A stretch of 64,000 nt of DNA from contig MCGT01000037.1 in assembly GCA_002104935.1 (NCBI GenBank), positions 186,001-250,000 of the forward strand, written 5' to 3'. The stretch comes from Hesseltinella vesiculosa (taxonomy: Eukaryota; Mucoromycota; Mucoromycetes; Mucorales; Cunninghamellaceae). The notes under the pieces were generated by a model. That model was given only the letters and a program-made list of their open reading frames with translations. It made no database searches and was not told the origin of the DNA. Of this stretch, positions 30,029 to 38,680 are shown one piece after another; positions within the stretch are counted from its first letter, which is position 1; every line of letters starts with the position of its first letter. The position numbers and the translations under genes were made by a program.

Positions 30029-30855
30029 GGCGTTTATCGATTGATCCAAAGTCTCCGGATTCTTTGTTTTTTAAGGATGATGCTTCACTCTAAGTGTTGT
30101 ACAAAAAAGACAACAGACCAATATTAAAAAAAAATGTGAGCATAAAAAAAAAAAAAAGGTCTTCACGTCATGAGATTTGCCTCGTGCCATTGTATCGCTC
30201 CACTCCAACCACTCTATCCATGCTGACGTTTCCACTTAGTTTCCGATGATTTTGTTTTTTTTTTTTTTTTTTGATCCTAGGATTCCTTTTCATGCAGTGA
30301 TGATCGTCCTTTTTTTTCCATTGCGCAAATTGTGTCCTTTTTTTTCTTCAATCACAGGGTCCACTTACCGATAGAGATGCCTAAAGAAACAAACAAAAGC
30401 AAATGCACGTTGTACTTTTCGATCGTGGTGTTTGTTGATTGTAAAAGTATCACAAAAAAATAAACGTAGCGGGACGAAAGGTGCAACAGAGAGAGAGAAG
30501 TTGAGACTAATCAAAAGCCAGATGGATAAATAATACAAGTAACTAGAAAAAAGCAACAGGCAATACTCTTTTTGTTATCCAATCTGGTATCAATCAATGA
30601 ATAAAAAAATAAAAGGAAAAGGGGGGAGAAGGAGAGAAAAAAAAAAAGAGACATTTTTTTTTCGGCCTTCTCTGATTGCACCAGCCGCCGGAGTTTCAAT
30701 CCAGGCTTTCTAATTGCTTTGGACAGTGCAAAAAAAAATAAAAATACAATAGGCCTGTCACGGTTTATTATCAGTCTATAGTGATTATTAAGAGAAAGGG
30801 GGTATATGGGTAAGAATTAAAAAAAAGGATACTATTGTAACAAAAAAAAAAAGGG
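30029..30855. other. CHD upstream region
   Basis: 827 bp between the CHD start and the stop of the next minus-strand gene. It is AT-rich with T-runs (for example 30248-30272) and A-runs. No coding or RNA gene was recognised; it should contain the CHD promoter. Confidence 0.5.
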
Positions 30856-31272
30856 CTAGTGAGGAGGGTGGCAACGAGGCATAGATGGGGAGAGCGGATG
30901 GTGAGGAGATGGGGAATCACAAGGCGGTTGCCAGTGGGTGTAACCATCTGGTTGGGCACACGGCGTTTCTTGTGACAGATCATATTGCTGGTGTGGATGC
31001 GTCCATCGTTGATCCTTGACGATGAACCCGGTGCTTTTGTCTTGACGCTCGTCCTTGATCACTTTTTTTAAAATTGAGTGAGTTTCTCGGTTTCATTTTC
31101 AAAAAAAGGTACCTGGCGTCAGCGCATGGATGCCCATATAGCCTTTTAAAAGAATGATGGGTGGCAAAACCGTTTCTTTTCTCAGCACCAACACTGGGGC
31201 AGCTTTGCCTTGAAACTTGTCGCAGTCAATGCTGTAAACGATTTGCTGCTTTTCAATAAAAGAAACAATCAT
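30856..31272 (-). CDS. Small protein of unknown function (121 aa)
   Basis: Two exons, complement(join(30856..31061,31113..31272)), give 121 residues. Exon 1 is well formed: MIVSFIEKQQIVYSI, then KAAPVLVLRKETVLPP and LKGYMGIHALTPG, with regular alternation suggesting a small beta-rich fold. Exon 2 begins VIKDERQDKSTGFIVKDQRW and ends in a Pro/His/Ser-rich tail. The donor is GTACCT and the acceptor AAAAAAAG, a weak one, so the second exon is less certain. There is no signal peptide. I do not recognise the family. It is divergent from CDC34, whose ATG lies 195 bp away. Confidence 0.55.
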
Positions 31273-31466
31273 GCCAATGGACAAGAACGACAAAAAGGAA
31301 AAGAAATGAAAAAAAAGGAGGCACAACAGGAAAGCATGATGAAGGGGAGCATGAGGCGATCACACCTGTGCATTCGGGAAAAAATCGAGCTTGCCTTTTT
31401 TTCCATGCACCGCATTTTTTTTCTCTCTCTTCTTTTCCTTATTTTCATTGCTCCCATTTATTTTCA

Positions 31467-32880
31467 ATGTCATCTGCTGCTCATACCTTGCAACGTCAAT
31501 TAAAAGGTAAACAACCACACCAACCACATAGCCATCCCTCTAAAAAAATTCATTCAACCTCGACCATCCTTTTTCTTTAGAGCTGACGAGAAATCCCGTG
31601 CCTGGTTTCAATGTCGAGCTGAAGAATGATAATATTTTTGAATGGTAAAGAACTCTCACTCGTTTTGTACTGTACTGATGCATGTTTAGGTCGGTCGCTA
31701 TTATCGGCATGCCAAACACCATCTATGATGGCGGCTATTTCAAGGTAAACATGCATACAAAAAAAAAAAAAAAACATCCCACTCGCTCTCCCAACTTGAC
31801 CATGGTGATCTCAAATTCGCTTGTTTCCTCCCAGGCTACCATGACCTTTCCTCCTGAATATCCATTCAAGCCCCCTACATTCCGTTTTGATCGTGAATTT
31901 TACCATCCCAACGGTAATCATTCACCTTCTCTCAAAACTCCCGAGCCTTGCCAGCCATCGCTGACGTTTTCTACCTCTCCTTATTTTTTAGTTTATGACG
32001 ACGGTCGGTTATGTATCTCGATTCTGCACCCTCCTGGTGACGACCCTGTCAGCGGTGAAAAGGCTGAGGTAAGGAAAAAATACGCCATCTCGTTTCATAC
32101 TGCGCAAACTGACTTGCCTCCCAACTGCTTTGACTTTCGTCCTTTCCACTTTCTTGCTGAATAGGAACGATGGAATCCTACACAGGTAATGCAAAAAGGA
32201 GCAGACAATAGAAAATTGGCCCAACCGTTGTGACTTCAGAACGATGCCTGGGGGCAAAAATACACGGAAAAATATCATGTGTCGCTAACCTGACCTTTTT
32301 TTTTCCAGTCTGTCGAAAGCAAGTTGCTGTCAAGCATCTCGAATGCCCAATGCTCATTTTTTTTTTTTGTTTTTGCTCTCTAGGCGTACTGATGTCCATC
32401 ATCTCACTCTTGGCTGACCCCAACTGCTCGAGCCCTGCTAATGTGGATGCTGGTGTAAGTGCCCTTCCCTCTGTGCCTCTCCACCGCGGCAACCTCGTAG
32501 AACCTACCCATGCCAATCACCTTTTTCCCATAGGTATCCTTTAGAAACAACCGTGCGCTCTACAATAGCGTGGTCAAGCGTAAGTTGAAAAACAGGAATA
32601 AAACACGAAGCAAATCGCTGACCGGGCAGATTTTCATAGAGCAAGTCGACATGTCCAAGCAAGACATCCCTCTTGGATTCAAGATGCCTACGTCCGAAAA
32701 GGACTTTATGATTGCTGCGCCTGTGGAAATAGAAGAAGACGAAAACTTGCAAGTGGCCCTAAGAGTAGGAAAACCGGTAGCTTACCCTCCTTTTCCATTA
32801 GCTGGTACGAGTCTGGCGATGACAGCGACTTTGACGTAGACGATGTGGACTTTGATGATGATGACGAAGAAGAAGATTGA
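31467..32880 (+). CDS. CDC34: Ubiquitin-conjugating enzyme E2, CDC34/UBE2R type
   Basis: Eleven exons, join(31467..31506,31581..31644,31690..31744,31835..31913,31992..32068,32165..32185,32309..32318,32384..32454,32534..32579,32640..32748,32802..32880), encode 216 residues. The UBC core has FEWSVAIIGMPNTIYDGGYFK, PPEYPFKPPTFRF and the active site DDGRLCISILHPP with Cys87. The acidic-loop insertion GDDPVSGEKAE before ERWNPTQ and the acidic C-terminal tail (WYESGDDSDFDVDD, then a run of Asp/Glu) are the CDC34 hallmarks; this E2 works with SCF ligases on cell-cycle regulators. Exon 7 is 10 nt. The introns after 32318 and 32748 keep frame only with GC-AG boundaries (GCAAGT donors). Confidence 0.95.
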
Positions 32881-33119
32881 AAGGAATGAGGGAATTTCTT
32901 TCGAATACTATATCCAGCCCTACTTTTTTTTTTTTTTTCATTTTTGCCTATTTATTTTTGGTGGTTTTTCTTATTTTTTTTTGATTCCATGGCTCCTCTT
33001 TTCTTTGTTTCTCATTAGCATTTTGTATCCACTTTTCTTAACTTTTCGCTCCATCAATAAATCAACTGGTTGTTTGAAAAGAGCCTTGACATGGATGTTC
33101 TGGCCGAAAAAAAAAAAAA
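32881..33119. other. CDC34 3' flank
   Basis: A T-rich 3' flank of CDC34 with AATAAA at about 33055 as a likely polyadenylation signal. No gene was recognised. Confidence 0.5.
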
Positions 33120-33504
33120 AAGGGTGCGTCAACTTGCTGAAAATGGCAATCCAAAATCCTTTTTCGTTTGATCGAAAAAAAGAAAAGGACGCTACACAGT
33201 GCTTTTGACTGATCAGATCAAAGTGAAATTTTGCACAAGTGCGCAAATACACGAATGATGGTGGTGATTATAATCAGGCCGATTGACGCTGGCTGCCCAG
33301 CCAGCTTTTGCTCACTTACGTTTTGACACTTCCGATTCTCCAGCCAGAAAAAAACCAAAATCGGCCATTTTCGCCAGGGGACCCCTTCGTCGATCTGAAC
33401 AAAATGACAGTGCAAAATTGCTAAAGTCAATTCCCCCCAAATTTTGTATGCGAGCACAAAATGATGAGAAATGATGATGATTAAATTTATAGGTCTCTCT
33501 AGCA
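33120..33504 (+). repeat. Dispersed repeat, copy A
   Basis: A degenerate copy of a roughly 350-450 bp repeat. Shared landmarks in order: a CAGTGCTTTTGA-like box, TGATCAGATC, GAAATTTTG, gCGCAAATACacGAATGATGgTGG, a GATTGaCGCTGG...GCCCAGCCAgC block, TTTTGCTCA, cAccTCCGATtcaCCAGC and GGGGACCCC...GATCtGA. No open reading frame, terminal inverted repeat or target duplication could be defined by eye. Confidence 0.75.
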
Positions 33505-33945
33505 GTGTTGATCACCGATTGCCCTGTGTGCACTGGCCAGGCTTTGAAGGTGTTTTTCGGAGATTGAATCAGGCCCCCCAATTTGGCAGGTGGTCATTTT
33601 TGAAAAAAAATAAAAGGCTGCACAGAACAACTGAGCGATTGGATCATTGTGAAATTTTGTGCACATGCGCAAATACATGAATGACGATGGTAATAAAAAA
33701 AACAGAGAGATTGGCGTAGGTCGCCCAGCCAACGTTTGACCTGTTTTGTTTTCATCCCTCCGACTCACCAGCTTAAAGAAAACATCAGCCATTCTCACCA
33801 AGAGACCCCCCAGGTGAACTGATCAAAAATCACAATGCAACATTATTCTAAAGAGATTCACTCCTAATTTTACATACCAATGTAAAATGATAATAAACGA
33901 CCATGACTAATATTACAACTCTCTCAGACAGCGATGGGAGCAAAA
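33505..33945 (+). repeat. Dispersed repeat, copy B
   Basis: This lies in direct tandem with copy A and shares the same ordered landmarks. It also matches copy C further upstream (CACTGGCCAGG, CGGAGATTGAA, GGCC.CCAATTT) and downstream (ACAATGCAACATT.TTCTAAA.AGATTCACTC, CCTAATTTTACA). It is therefore the more complete of the two. No coding capacity was seen. Confidence 0.8.
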
Positions 33946-34535
33946 AAAAAAAAAAAAAAAAAAGTAAGGAGCGGAAGCCAGGCACGGAGATCAGATCAGG
34001 TTAGTAATCGAACATACAATAAAAAATGATTGGGCCAGTTGCGCAAAATGGGCTGCTGAGCAAATTTGGGCCATGTTTTTACACAGCAAGCCGAATTTTT
34101 GCACAACTCGCCCCCATCCTTTTTATTTATACTCCGACCACCAACCTGACATGGTTTTCTAATGTGACTGCAAAAAACGGTGTCACAGTGAGACACCAAA
34201 AAATGAAATGAGTCACGCAAAAAAAAAAATTAACAACGACGTGCATTTTGTTATTTTTCAAAATGGCTGTAAAAAAAAAGGGCAAGGGCTATGAAGAACA
34301 AAAAATAACGCTTTGTGACATTCATCACTGGTCACCCACTTTGGCCATCCCGGGGTTGCTCCGAGCGATCACAATTTTTTTCGACCAAATCGGAAATACT
34401 CCGGCGTCGGATCTTTCCGGACGAACGACGATACCATTTTCGGCGCCCGGCGGCCCCTCCGGACGATCACGTGACCACTTGCCAAAAATGGACTCGCGGA
34501 GTTTATATTTTCGGCGAAAAAATGACGTCAACAGA
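33946..34535. other. tRNA-Ser upstream region
   Basis: 590 bp between repeat copy B and tRNA-Ser. The last 200 bp (about 34330-34530) are more GC-rich than the surroundings, with many CGG/CCG triplets. No gene was recognised. Confidence 0.45.
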
Positions 34536-34617
34536 GTCGTTTTGTCCGAGTGGTTAAGGAGATGGCCTGCTAAGCCATTGTGCTTTGCACGCGCAAGTTC
34601 GAATCTTGCAGGCGACG
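34536..34617 (+). tRNA. tRNA-Ser (anticodon GCT)
   Basis: The 82-nt sequence folds as a class II tRNA. The acceptor stem GTCGTTT pairs with AGGCGAC, with two G-T pairs. The anticodon stem ATGGC/GCCAT encloses the loop CTGCTAA, giving anticodon GCT, which reads AGC and AGT serine codons. There is a long variable arm, and the T arm GCAAG-TTCGAAT-CTTGC is perfect. The discriminator base is G, typical of serine tRNAs. A TTTTT run a few bases downstream fits Pol III termination. No intron and no encoded CCA. Confidence 0.96.
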
Positions 34618-35275
34618 TTATCTTTTTGCTTCTGGCTTCAAGGTCTTTTTTTTCTTTCTCACAACGTCGTCCCTATACACTGTATACCCCTACCCTAAAT
34701 AAATCTTGCGGTTTTTTTTTTTGCACAGGCCGAAGGGACGGTATTCCTTATTTTTTTTCAACGTTTGCGTCATTCTTTGAGGGGGTGGGAGGGTGGGGCA
34801 AAGACTTTGGACTGGCGTGGAACAAAAATAAATAAAAAAAAGGAGGCTGTGAGGTGGTTATTCTTAGTAAGCTGCAGCATGGCAAAGCAGACCCCGTTTG
34901 AGCACAACAAACAGATGCCGAGTTGCATGCGCAGCTGACTCTGTCGAGGGACAGGTTAAAAAATGAGTAAGCATGCTACTTTTAATAGGATCCCCCAGGG
35001 TCCCTCGATCAAAAATGGTGATGCTCTACCTAAAATAAACTCTTTCTATCTTTTCAACAATCGCATTGGACGCAAGTATGACCCGGCAACGAAAAAAAAA
35101 AAAAAAAAAAAAACGAGCTTCGCAAGAGGTTTTTTTTTAAATACGTTCAAACGCCATAAATGAGGCTGCGACATCGGCATGTGGCACATGGAGGAAAATC
35201 GAATATAAAAGCAACCCTGAAAATTAAAAAAAATGGAGACATCTTTGTGCATTCACACTAAAGACGAAAAAAAAA
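34618..35275. other. Intergenic region upstream of the secreted protein gene
   Basis: 658 bp with poly-A and poly-T runs. It contains the TATA box of the next gene near its end. No other gene was recognised. Confidence 0.5.
35204..35210 (+). promoter_or_regulatory. TATA box of secreted protein gene 1
   Basis: A perfect TATAAAA lies 66 bp upstream of the ATG at 35276. The tandem paralogue has a similarly placed box, which strengthens the call. Confidence 0.7.
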
Positions 35276-35605
35276 ATGAAGATGCAATCTATGCTTGTGG
35301 TTTTGTTGGCCTGCATTCTGGGCATGGTGATGGCCGAGGACTTCTGCGTTTATTACTACAAAAACCCCAATTACCAAGACGAAGCTGGGTTCACCTGTGC
35401 TAGCGTCAACCCTGGCGAAACCTTTGGTTCCCACAGTGCCAACTTGGACGTGCGTTCCTTCAAAGCTCCTGAATGGCTGCAGGTCACACTCTACAGCAAG
35501 TATTACTGGGGTGGCAAGTCCGTTTCGTTCACTGGTCAGCAAGGCGATATCAATCCTGGCTTCACCGTGCATAGCGTTCGCGTCAAGAACACCAAAACTG
35601 CCTGA
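35276..35605 (+). CDS. Small secreted beta/gamma-crystallin-like protein 1
   Basis: A single exon of 109 codons. Residues 1-20 form a signal peptide (MKMQSMLVVLLACILGMVMA) ending in an Ala-type cleavage site. The mature part holds one Greek-key-like unit: WLQVTLYSKYYWGGKSVSFTG followed by HSVRVKN, matching the beta/gamma-crystallin pattern (aromatic-x3-aromatic-x-G, then a Ser before a final SVRV strand). Two cysteines (FCVYYY and FTCAS) could form a disulphide. It is a likely extracellular or wall-associated protein; function unknown. It has a strong TATA box and a purine-rich leader, and a diverged tandem copy lies 0.7 kb downstream. Confidence 0.85.
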   Translation: MKMQSMLVVLLACILGMVMAEDFCVYYYKNPNYQDEAGFTCASVNPGETFGSHSANLDVRSFKAPEWLQVTLYSKYYWGGKSVSFTGQQGDINPGFTVHSVRVKNTKTA

Positions 35606-36331
35606 AGTTGGGTTTAAAAAGGGGCAGCCAACTCTGGCCCTTTTTCCCTTGTCTGTTTCGGCTCCCGCTTTTTTTATTTTTTTAATAAAAATAAAAGAAA
35701 GTTACAAGCAGTCAACCTTTTTGTTTTTGTTCCTCGGGAAGCTGGCCATCGACCATCAAATCACAGTGATGAATTTTTTTTTTTTTTTTTTTTTGGTTTT
35801 ATCCAGGACGCTTCCCCTCTCCTGTCATAACGATGCTTCAGGTTACACGCCAAGGGGGTCAGCGACGTGCTTTTTTTTCCCTTGCCGATCAATGCAATGT
35901 CCTCGGTAAACATCATCACAACAGCAAACAACAACAGCAAACAATGAAGCCCATCTGCAAGGAAAACAGCACCATGGTCCTTTCTGCACAACAAAATGCT
36001 CTTGTCATGGCAAGGAATCCACCGAGGAAACTCGCGGTCTATCGTTGAATGTGCAAAAACCGGGGTTAAACAGGCGACAGGAAAAAAAAAAAAAAAAAAG
36101 GTTCATGCAAGACGCTGAGCGTTGCCAAATCAGGAAAGCTTGTTTTTGTTTCTCAGCAGTCCTTGATTTGTGCAGTAATCAAAACGAAGAGGGAACCCAC
36201 GATCAAGACAGCGATCTAAAAAAAAAATGACAAAGTAATAATAATAATAATAAAATGACAAGTGGCTGCATCAGGTATAAATATGGCCAGGCTTTTGAGT
36301 CCCTGTCTCGTTTTTTCCCGTATTTTGCAAC
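35606..36331. other. Spacer between the tandem secreted-protein genes
   Basis: 726 bp with an AATAAAA signal near 35683 for gene 1, a T-run at about 35773-35794, an ATA-rich stretch at 36236-36253 and the TATA box of gene 2. No gene was recognised. Confidence 0.5.
36276..36283 (+). promoter_or_regulatory. TATA box of secreted protein gene 2
   Basis: TATAAATA lies 49 bp before the start of coding for gene 2, in the same arrangement as the box of gene 1. Confidence 0.7.
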
Positions 36332-36688
36332 ATGATAAACCTGCGCTCGGGATTTTTTTTGTTGGCGAGCTTATTGCTCTTACTGGTGTGCACCGGCTTG
36401 GTTTGTGCTGACGAAGACAAAGAGCCTTTCTGCATTGAATTCTTTCACGCACCCCAGTTAGTGGATAAAAACGGCTTCGTATGTGATAACGCCACCGCCG
36501 GGGTGACTGCCGGTCGCCCAAAAAAATACCTGTCGACCGTGGCCTCTTTCTCAGCGCCAGATTGGCTCCAGGTCACACTCTACAGCGACTTTTTTTTTCG
36601 TGGGACGGGTGTGCAATACCAGGGATCGGTCGACTCCATCGATCCTCCCATGATTGTCAAGAGCGTCCAATACGAAAACACGAACTAA
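36332..36688 (+). CDS. Small secreted beta/gamma-crystallin-like protein 2
   Basis: A single exon of 118 codons. An N-terminal signal peptide (hydrophobic LLASLLLLLVCTGLVCA core) is followed by a mature domain that shares the layout of gene 1: FCIEFFHAP, KNGFVC, FSAPDWLQVTLYSDFFFRG and a closing VKSVQ strand. The blocks WLQVTLYS and the two mature cysteines are conserved, but overall identity looks low, so the duplication is old or fast-evolving. A homopolymer TTTTTTTT encodes the FFF of the second key strand. Role unknown; extracellular location inferred. AATAAA at about 36741 may be the polyadenylation signal. Confidence 0.84.
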   Translation: MINLRSGFFLLASLLLLLVCTGLVCADEDKEPFCIEFFHAPQLVDKNGFVCDNATAGVTAGRPKKYLSTVASFSAPDWLQVTLYSDFFFRGTGVQYQGSVDSIDPPMIVKSVQYENTN

Positions 36689-37036
36689 CCCAATCACCTT
36701 CCTTCTTGCGTGTACTATTTCCCTTGTCTCTTTTGTACTGTAATAAACATGTCCCTTTTTTTGATCTCTCTCGGGTGCATGTGGATTTTTTTCTGCCGCC
36801 TCTTTCCCGTCAATGACATGTCAAATATGAGTGTGCCATCTTTTCATGTGCATCTGGCGTCTGGAGAAGCACCAGTGTACAACAAACCCTTTTTAGATTC
36901 ACCTTGTGCAACTTGTCTACCCTATGACAAATGACTTGTTCTCGTTTTTTATTTTTCTGGGCATGAAATAACCGTTTTTTTTTTTTTTTCCCTCTCTTTC
37001 CCTCAACCTTTTTAATCATCTCATCTTGAATTAACA
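36689..37036. other. PMP3 upstream region
   Basis: 348 bp, T-rich, including a T-run at about 36974-36990 and the pyrimidine-rich leader of PMP3. No gene was recognised. Confidence 0.5.
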
Positions 37037-37364
37037 ATGGCTGCCTATTCTGGTCGTGATATTGCTTTGTTTGTGATTGCCTTTTTCTTCCCTCCTTTGG
37101 CTGTGCTGTTCAAGCGTGGCTGTGGTGCCGACTTCTTCATTAACATCTGTTTGACTTTGCTTGGCGCCAGTACGGTTTTTAAAAAAAGTAGAGTAAAAAA
37201 GTCTGACTGATCTGCTTGCCATAGTTCCCGGTATCATTCATGCCTTCTACATTGTTCACAAGTACAGCGAAGGCCATGAAGATTTGGAACGTGATGGGTT
37301 GCATTATCAGCCTGTTCCCAACAGCCAGCCCACACAAGTCGTCTATGGCTCCAACAACAACTAA
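37037..37364 (+). CDS. PMP3: PMP3/UPF0057 plasma membrane proteolipid
   Basis: Two exons, join(37037..37169,37225..37364), give 90 residues. Two membrane helices are visible: DIALFVIAFFFPPLAVLF and FFINICLTLLGASIPGIIHAFY; the second is completed by splicing. The FPPLAVL and PGIIHAFY motifs identify the PMP3 family (stress-linked small hydrophobic proteins affecting membrane potential and cation tolerance). Yeast Pmp3 has 55 residues; this one carries a hydrophilic C-terminal extension of about 30 residues with Gln, Asn and Pro, as in several longer fungal homologues. Confidence 0.95.
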
Positions 37365-37915
37365 AAAAAGGTAACTGTTTCCCAGCCCGCCGCCGTTGCT
37401 CATCCTTTTCCCGCCTTTCTCACTCTTAGCTGCTGCCCTGCCATCTCCATTTTCTTTAGTGCTACGTATCCTGTATTCAATGAATGAAAGCTTATGACCC
37501 CATTTACTCTAGCGTGCTTAAAAAAAAGTGTCACAGGTAGGTGGAGGACGACAACGAGAAAGGAAAGCGAGAGAATGGGAGTGGGAGAAAATGAGGTTTT
37601 TATTGGCTTGAAGGTTCGTTTTGGTAAGTCACCTGCACAACAAGAAATCCAGAATGGCCGGAATATCAAAAAAGGGGGAACTGACTTTTTTTTTTTTTTT
37701 TTTTTTTTTTCGCACAAGGAGAAACACGGTCGTCAGTGTGAACCGCGTCAGTGGTTTTTTTTCAGTTTTTTTTTTTCCGCGACTGAAAAAAAAAAGAAAG
37801 TCCGAGGGCCGATGACGAACAGGTATAAAAAGACAATGGATACGACAGGCGCGCGGCCCGTTTAATTTTTCCTTTTTTCTCTTTCCTCTCTTTATCTTTA
37901 GCTTCCATCCGCATC
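37365..37915. other. Intergenic region upstream of WHI5-like gene
   Basis: 551 bp with a long T-run at about 37686-37710 and further A/T runs. A GTATAAAAA at about 37821 could be a TATA element for the following gene. No gene was recognised. Confidence 0.5.
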
Positions 37916-38680
37916 ATGGCCACCATCACACAGAACAGGAATGCTACTATTGACATGGACAAGGTAAGAAAAAAACGAAAAGAGCAAAAAGGGAAAACCG
38001 ATGCTCACGTTTTTTTTTTTTTTTTTGTGGTACAGCATATTGAAAGTCTCAAAACCAGATTGGGATTTGCTCGGTTCAAGTTACGAAACGGATGGGAAAA
38101 CAACACGTTGATCGATGTCGAGTGCTTCTGGAAAGAGAAACAACGCCAAATGATCGATGCCTTGCCAACACCTCGTTTCACCCAACGTGATATTCTCGAT
38201 AACCGCACCTTGCATCCTCATTACCATTACCAAGCACAAACAACCCAATCACAACCACAGCTTCCATATCCAACATTACCTCAGTTCTCCCATGTCCCTC
38301 GTCATCAACGCCGACACTCTCATCAGCATACCAAGCGAAAGCGCTCCAAACTGACCCGATCTCTGTCCTCACCCATCACCTCACCCACTTCATCTTCTTT
38401 CATGACCTCTCCTTCACCTCCTGCTTATTCATCTCGTCATCCTCTTCACAAGCGAACCTCTTCTTGCAGCCCCTCCCCTGAGCCCTACCGACCCTACCCT
38501 TTCCACAGCAGCCAGCCCGAGCTTGGTTCCTCCAACTCCTTGCACTACCTCTCTTACGCTATTGATATGACCGAAAACCGTCGAAACGACTCTGCATCGC
38601 CCATGTCTCAAGATGAACCTCCTTCTCCTGAAACTGCTGCTGCCGAAGCCATGATCATGTTTGGACACCAAACCCAATGA
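37916..38680 (+). CDS. WHI5/NRM1-like cell-cycle transcription repressor (probable)
   Basis: Two exons, join(37916..37963,38036..38680), encode 230 residues. Just after the intron lies HIESLKTRLGFARFKLRNGW, which resembles the GTB motif of Whi5, Nrm1 and related repressors of G1/S transcription (pattern LKxRLxxAxxKxxxGW). The rest is low complexity, rich in Ser, Pro and His, with several SP/TP sites that could be Cdk targets (ITSPTSS, SPSPEP, SASPMS). The C-terminus ends AAAEAMIMFG. The family call depends on one short motif, so it is moderate. No signal peptide or membrane helix is present. Confidence 0.6.
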   Translation: MATITQNRNATIDMDKVRKKRKEQKGKTDAHVFFFFFVVQHIESLKTRLGFARFKLRNGWENNTLIDVECFWKEKQRQMIDALPTPRFTQRDILDNRTLHPHYHYQAQTTQSQPQLPYPTLPQFSHVPRHQRRHSHQHTKRKRSKLTRSLSSPITSPTSSSFMTSPSPPAYSSRHPLHKRTSSCSPSPEPYRPYPFHSSQPELGSSNSLHYLSYAIDMTENRRNDSASPMSQDEPPSPETAAAEAMIMFGHQTQ

